DNA of 46,568 nt from an uncultured Eubacteriales bacterium (GTDB lineage Bacteria; Bacillota; Clostridia; Lachnospirales; Lachnospiraceae): positions 1 through 46,568 of the forward strand of contig ONED01000009.1 of the NCBI GenBank assembly GCA_900316755.1, given 5' to 3'. Positions 45,130-46,568 of this stretch are shown here, in pieces (the stretch's first letter is position 1; every line of letters starts with the position of its first letter). Position numbers and translations under genes: made by a program. The notes below the pieces were generated by a model, which was not told where the DNA came from, did not search any database, and worked only from the letters and a program-made list of their open reading frames with translations.

Positions 45130-46467
45130 ATGACAAGAGATATGACAAACGGCAGTCCAATGAAGTTGATTTTACAATTTTCGGTGCCGCTTTTGTTCGG
45201 AAATATTTTTCAGCAGATGTACAATTTGGTCGATACCATTATCGTCGGACGCGCGCTTGGTTTAAATGCGTTGTCGTCTGTGGGAGCGACCGCTTCGATT
45301 ATCTTTTTAATTATCGGCTTTTGCCTTGGTACCTGCAGCGGAATCGTGATTCCGGTAGCCCAGCAGTTTGGAGCACAGAAGTACTCACAGATGCGCTCCT
45401 ATGTGATGAATGCCGCATATCTGGCATTGTTTCTGGCAATATCGGTAACGGTTTTGACGGTCCTTTGCTGCAGGCCGATTCTAATGGCAATGCGCACTCC
45501 CGAAGATATTTTTCAGGGTGCGTATGATTACCTGATTGTGATTTTTTATGGCATCCCGTTTACCTTTTTATATAATGTAACGTCCGGTGTCATTCGTGCA
45601 CTCGGAGACAGCAAAACTCCATTTTACTTTCTCGTTTTGTCTACGATTTTAAATGTGGGATTGGATCTTGCGTTTATATTATATTTTCATCTGGGCGTGG
45701 CAGGTGCCGCGTATGCCACAGTTACCGCACAGGCAGTTTCCGGAATCCTGTGTCTCTGGTATATGAAGAAAAAATTTGACATTCTAATATGCAGCAGAGA
45801 AGAAATCCGCCTGGATTTCAAAAAAATCAGAACCCTGTTCACCATGGGCGTTCCGATGGGATTGCAGTATTCCATTACTGCAGTCGGAAGCATCATGATG
45901 CAAAGTGCAGTAAACTCCCTTGGCACCATTTATGTCTCCGCCTGCACGGCTGCAACCAAAATCAAACAGTTCGCAATGTGCCCTTACGATGCGTTTGCAA
46001 CTGCTTCTTCCACTTTCGGCAGTCAGAACCTGGGCGCGAAAAAAATTGACCGCATCGGGAAAGGATTGCAGAGCAGCCTCTTTATCAGTATCTGTTATTC
46101 CATCGTAATCGGATTTGTACTGGTTTTCTTTGGTTCCAAGATTGCTCTGATTTTCGTGGATGCATCCGAAACAAAAGTATTGGAGTATGTCCAATTGCTT
46201 TTGACCTGTTCCGGCTTCTTCTTCGTTTTTCTGGCTCTGCTGAACAATATCCGGATGACGATACAAGGGCTCGGATACAGCGGACTTTCTATGATTGCAG
46301 GGGCAAGTGAACTGATTGCAAGAGCTGTAATGTCGTTATTTGTTATCCCACGAGTCGGCTATCTGGCGGTCTGCTTTACTGACCAGACCGCGTGGATTGC
46401 CGCCACTATCTGCGTCGTTATTTTGTATCATCATGTAATGAAGAACATACGGGCAAGATACAGATAA
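45130..46467 (+). CDS. MATE-family efflux transporter
   Basis: 445 residues with about twelve membrane helices in two halves. N-terminal half: GSPMKLILQFSVPLLFGNIFQQMYNLVDTIIVGRALG, PVAQQFGAQ. Second half: FTMGVPMGLQYSITAVGSIMMQSAVNSLGT, STFGSQNLGAKKIDRIGKG. These fit the DinF/NorM-like MATE group that exports drugs or cations using Na+ or H+. The substrate is unknown. Complete at both ends. Confidence 0.95.
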   Translation: MTRDMTNGSPMKLILQFSVPLLFGNIFQQMYNLVDTIIVGRALGLNALSSVGATASIIFLIIGFCLGTCSGIVIPVAQQFGAQKYSQMRSYVMNAAYLALFLAISVTVLTVLCCRPILMAMRTPEDIFQGAYDYLIVIFYGIPFTFLYNVTSGVIRALGDSKTPFYFLVLSTILNVGLDLAFILYFHLGVAGAAYATVTAQAVSGILCLWYMKKKFDILICSREEIRLDFKKIRTLFTMGVPMGLQYSITAVGSIMMQSAVNSLGTIYVSACTAATKIKQFAMCPYDAFATASSTFGSQNLGAKKIDRIGKGLQSSLFISICYSIVIGFVLVFFGSKIALIFVDASETKVLEYVQLLLTCSGFFFVFLALLNNIRMTIQGLGYSGLSMIAGASELIARAVMSLFVIPRVGYLAVCFTDQTAWIAATICVVILYHHVMKNIRARYR

Positions 46468-46471
46468 AATA

Positions 46472-46503
46472 TTGCTCCGACGGGCATATCACCCTGCCGG
46501 AGC
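46472..46503 (+). terminator. Terminator after the MATE gene
   Basis: TTGCTCCG, an interrupted inner stem, CGGAGCAA, then CATCTATTTCTATTC. The outer 8 bp are perfect and the inner part pairs GGG with CCC. It also lies at the end of the convergent partial gene. Confidence 0.7.
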
Positions 46504-46514
46504 AACATCTATTT

Positions 46515-46568
46515 CTATTCTTTTAATTCTTCAAACAGTTCCTTTACCGCCGGCGCATTTTTTGTCAG
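46515..46568 (-). CDS. C-terminal end of a gene running off the window
   Basis: The minus strand has an open frame from the window edge to a TAG at 46515-46517: LTKNAPAVKELFEELKE. The composition looks like a protein C-terminus (charged helix), and it converges on the MATE terminator. Too short to assign. Confidence 0.5.
   Translation of the reverse strand: MTKNAPAVKELFEELKE

Overview
The window reads as a Lachnospiraceae (Clostridia, Firmicutes) chromosome. The rplKAJL-rpoBC-rpsLG-fusA-tuf cluster has clostridial protein sequences, Shine-Dalgarno sites are strong (GGAGG type), promoters are TTGACA-17-TATAAT type, and the accessory genes (DUF4349 lipoprotein, BioY/BirA, IscR-like Rrf2, zinc-finger DUF6472-like protein) fit a gut anaerobe. 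I cannot name the species.

Region 1 (1 to about 8,700) is the right-hand part of an AT-rich mobilizable island lying just downstream of the tuf terminator. Right to left it has a divergent XRE repressor and an excisionase-like HTH gene sharing palindromic operators, a Tn916-type tyrosine integrase, a hairpin-rich putative oriT, a MobV relaxase, a C5 cytosine methyltransferase with an NgoBV-like restriction enzyme, a zinc-hook ABC ATPase with a C-terminal HEPN RNase signature (RloC/PrrC-like anticodon nuclease candidate), a damaged zinc-ribbon ORF and a small HTH protein. The left end of the island is not visible.

Region 2 (8,720 to 26,250, all minus strand) is the housekeeping transcription/translation cluster, transcribed rpmG-secE-nusG-rplK-rplA, then L10 leader-rplJ-rplL, rpoB-rpoC, an AEC-family transporter, rpsL-rpsG-fusA, and tuf. 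Five promoters can be read. Between rplL and rpoB lies a 582-bp near-palindromic element whose inner part is related to a 140-bp hairpin at 34,959-35,098. The two look like members of one dispersed repeat family.

Region 3 (26,260 to 36,430) holds dapF behind an SPFH-protein/ribbon-helix-helix pair, a metY-rrf2 operon with a promoter-overlapping palindrome and a 22-codon leader ORF, a Phd/RelE toxin-antitoxin pair, a GMP synthase lacking its glutaminase domain, nth, a small Cys4 protein, a cell-wall amidase, a PepSY lipoprotein and a ClC channel.

Region 4 (36,460 to the end) holds a GH106-like glycosidase, a bacteriohemerythrin, the remnant of an iron-containing alcohol dehydrogenase, a bioY-DUF1284-birA-asnB run with a BirA-type operator, a DUF4349 lipoprotein, a MATE transporter and the tail of one more gene. 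The asparagine synthetase here lacks the N-terminal catalytic cysteine. With the truncated GMP synthase, that makes two amidotransferase-type enzymes that seem built to use free ammonia or a separate glutaminase.
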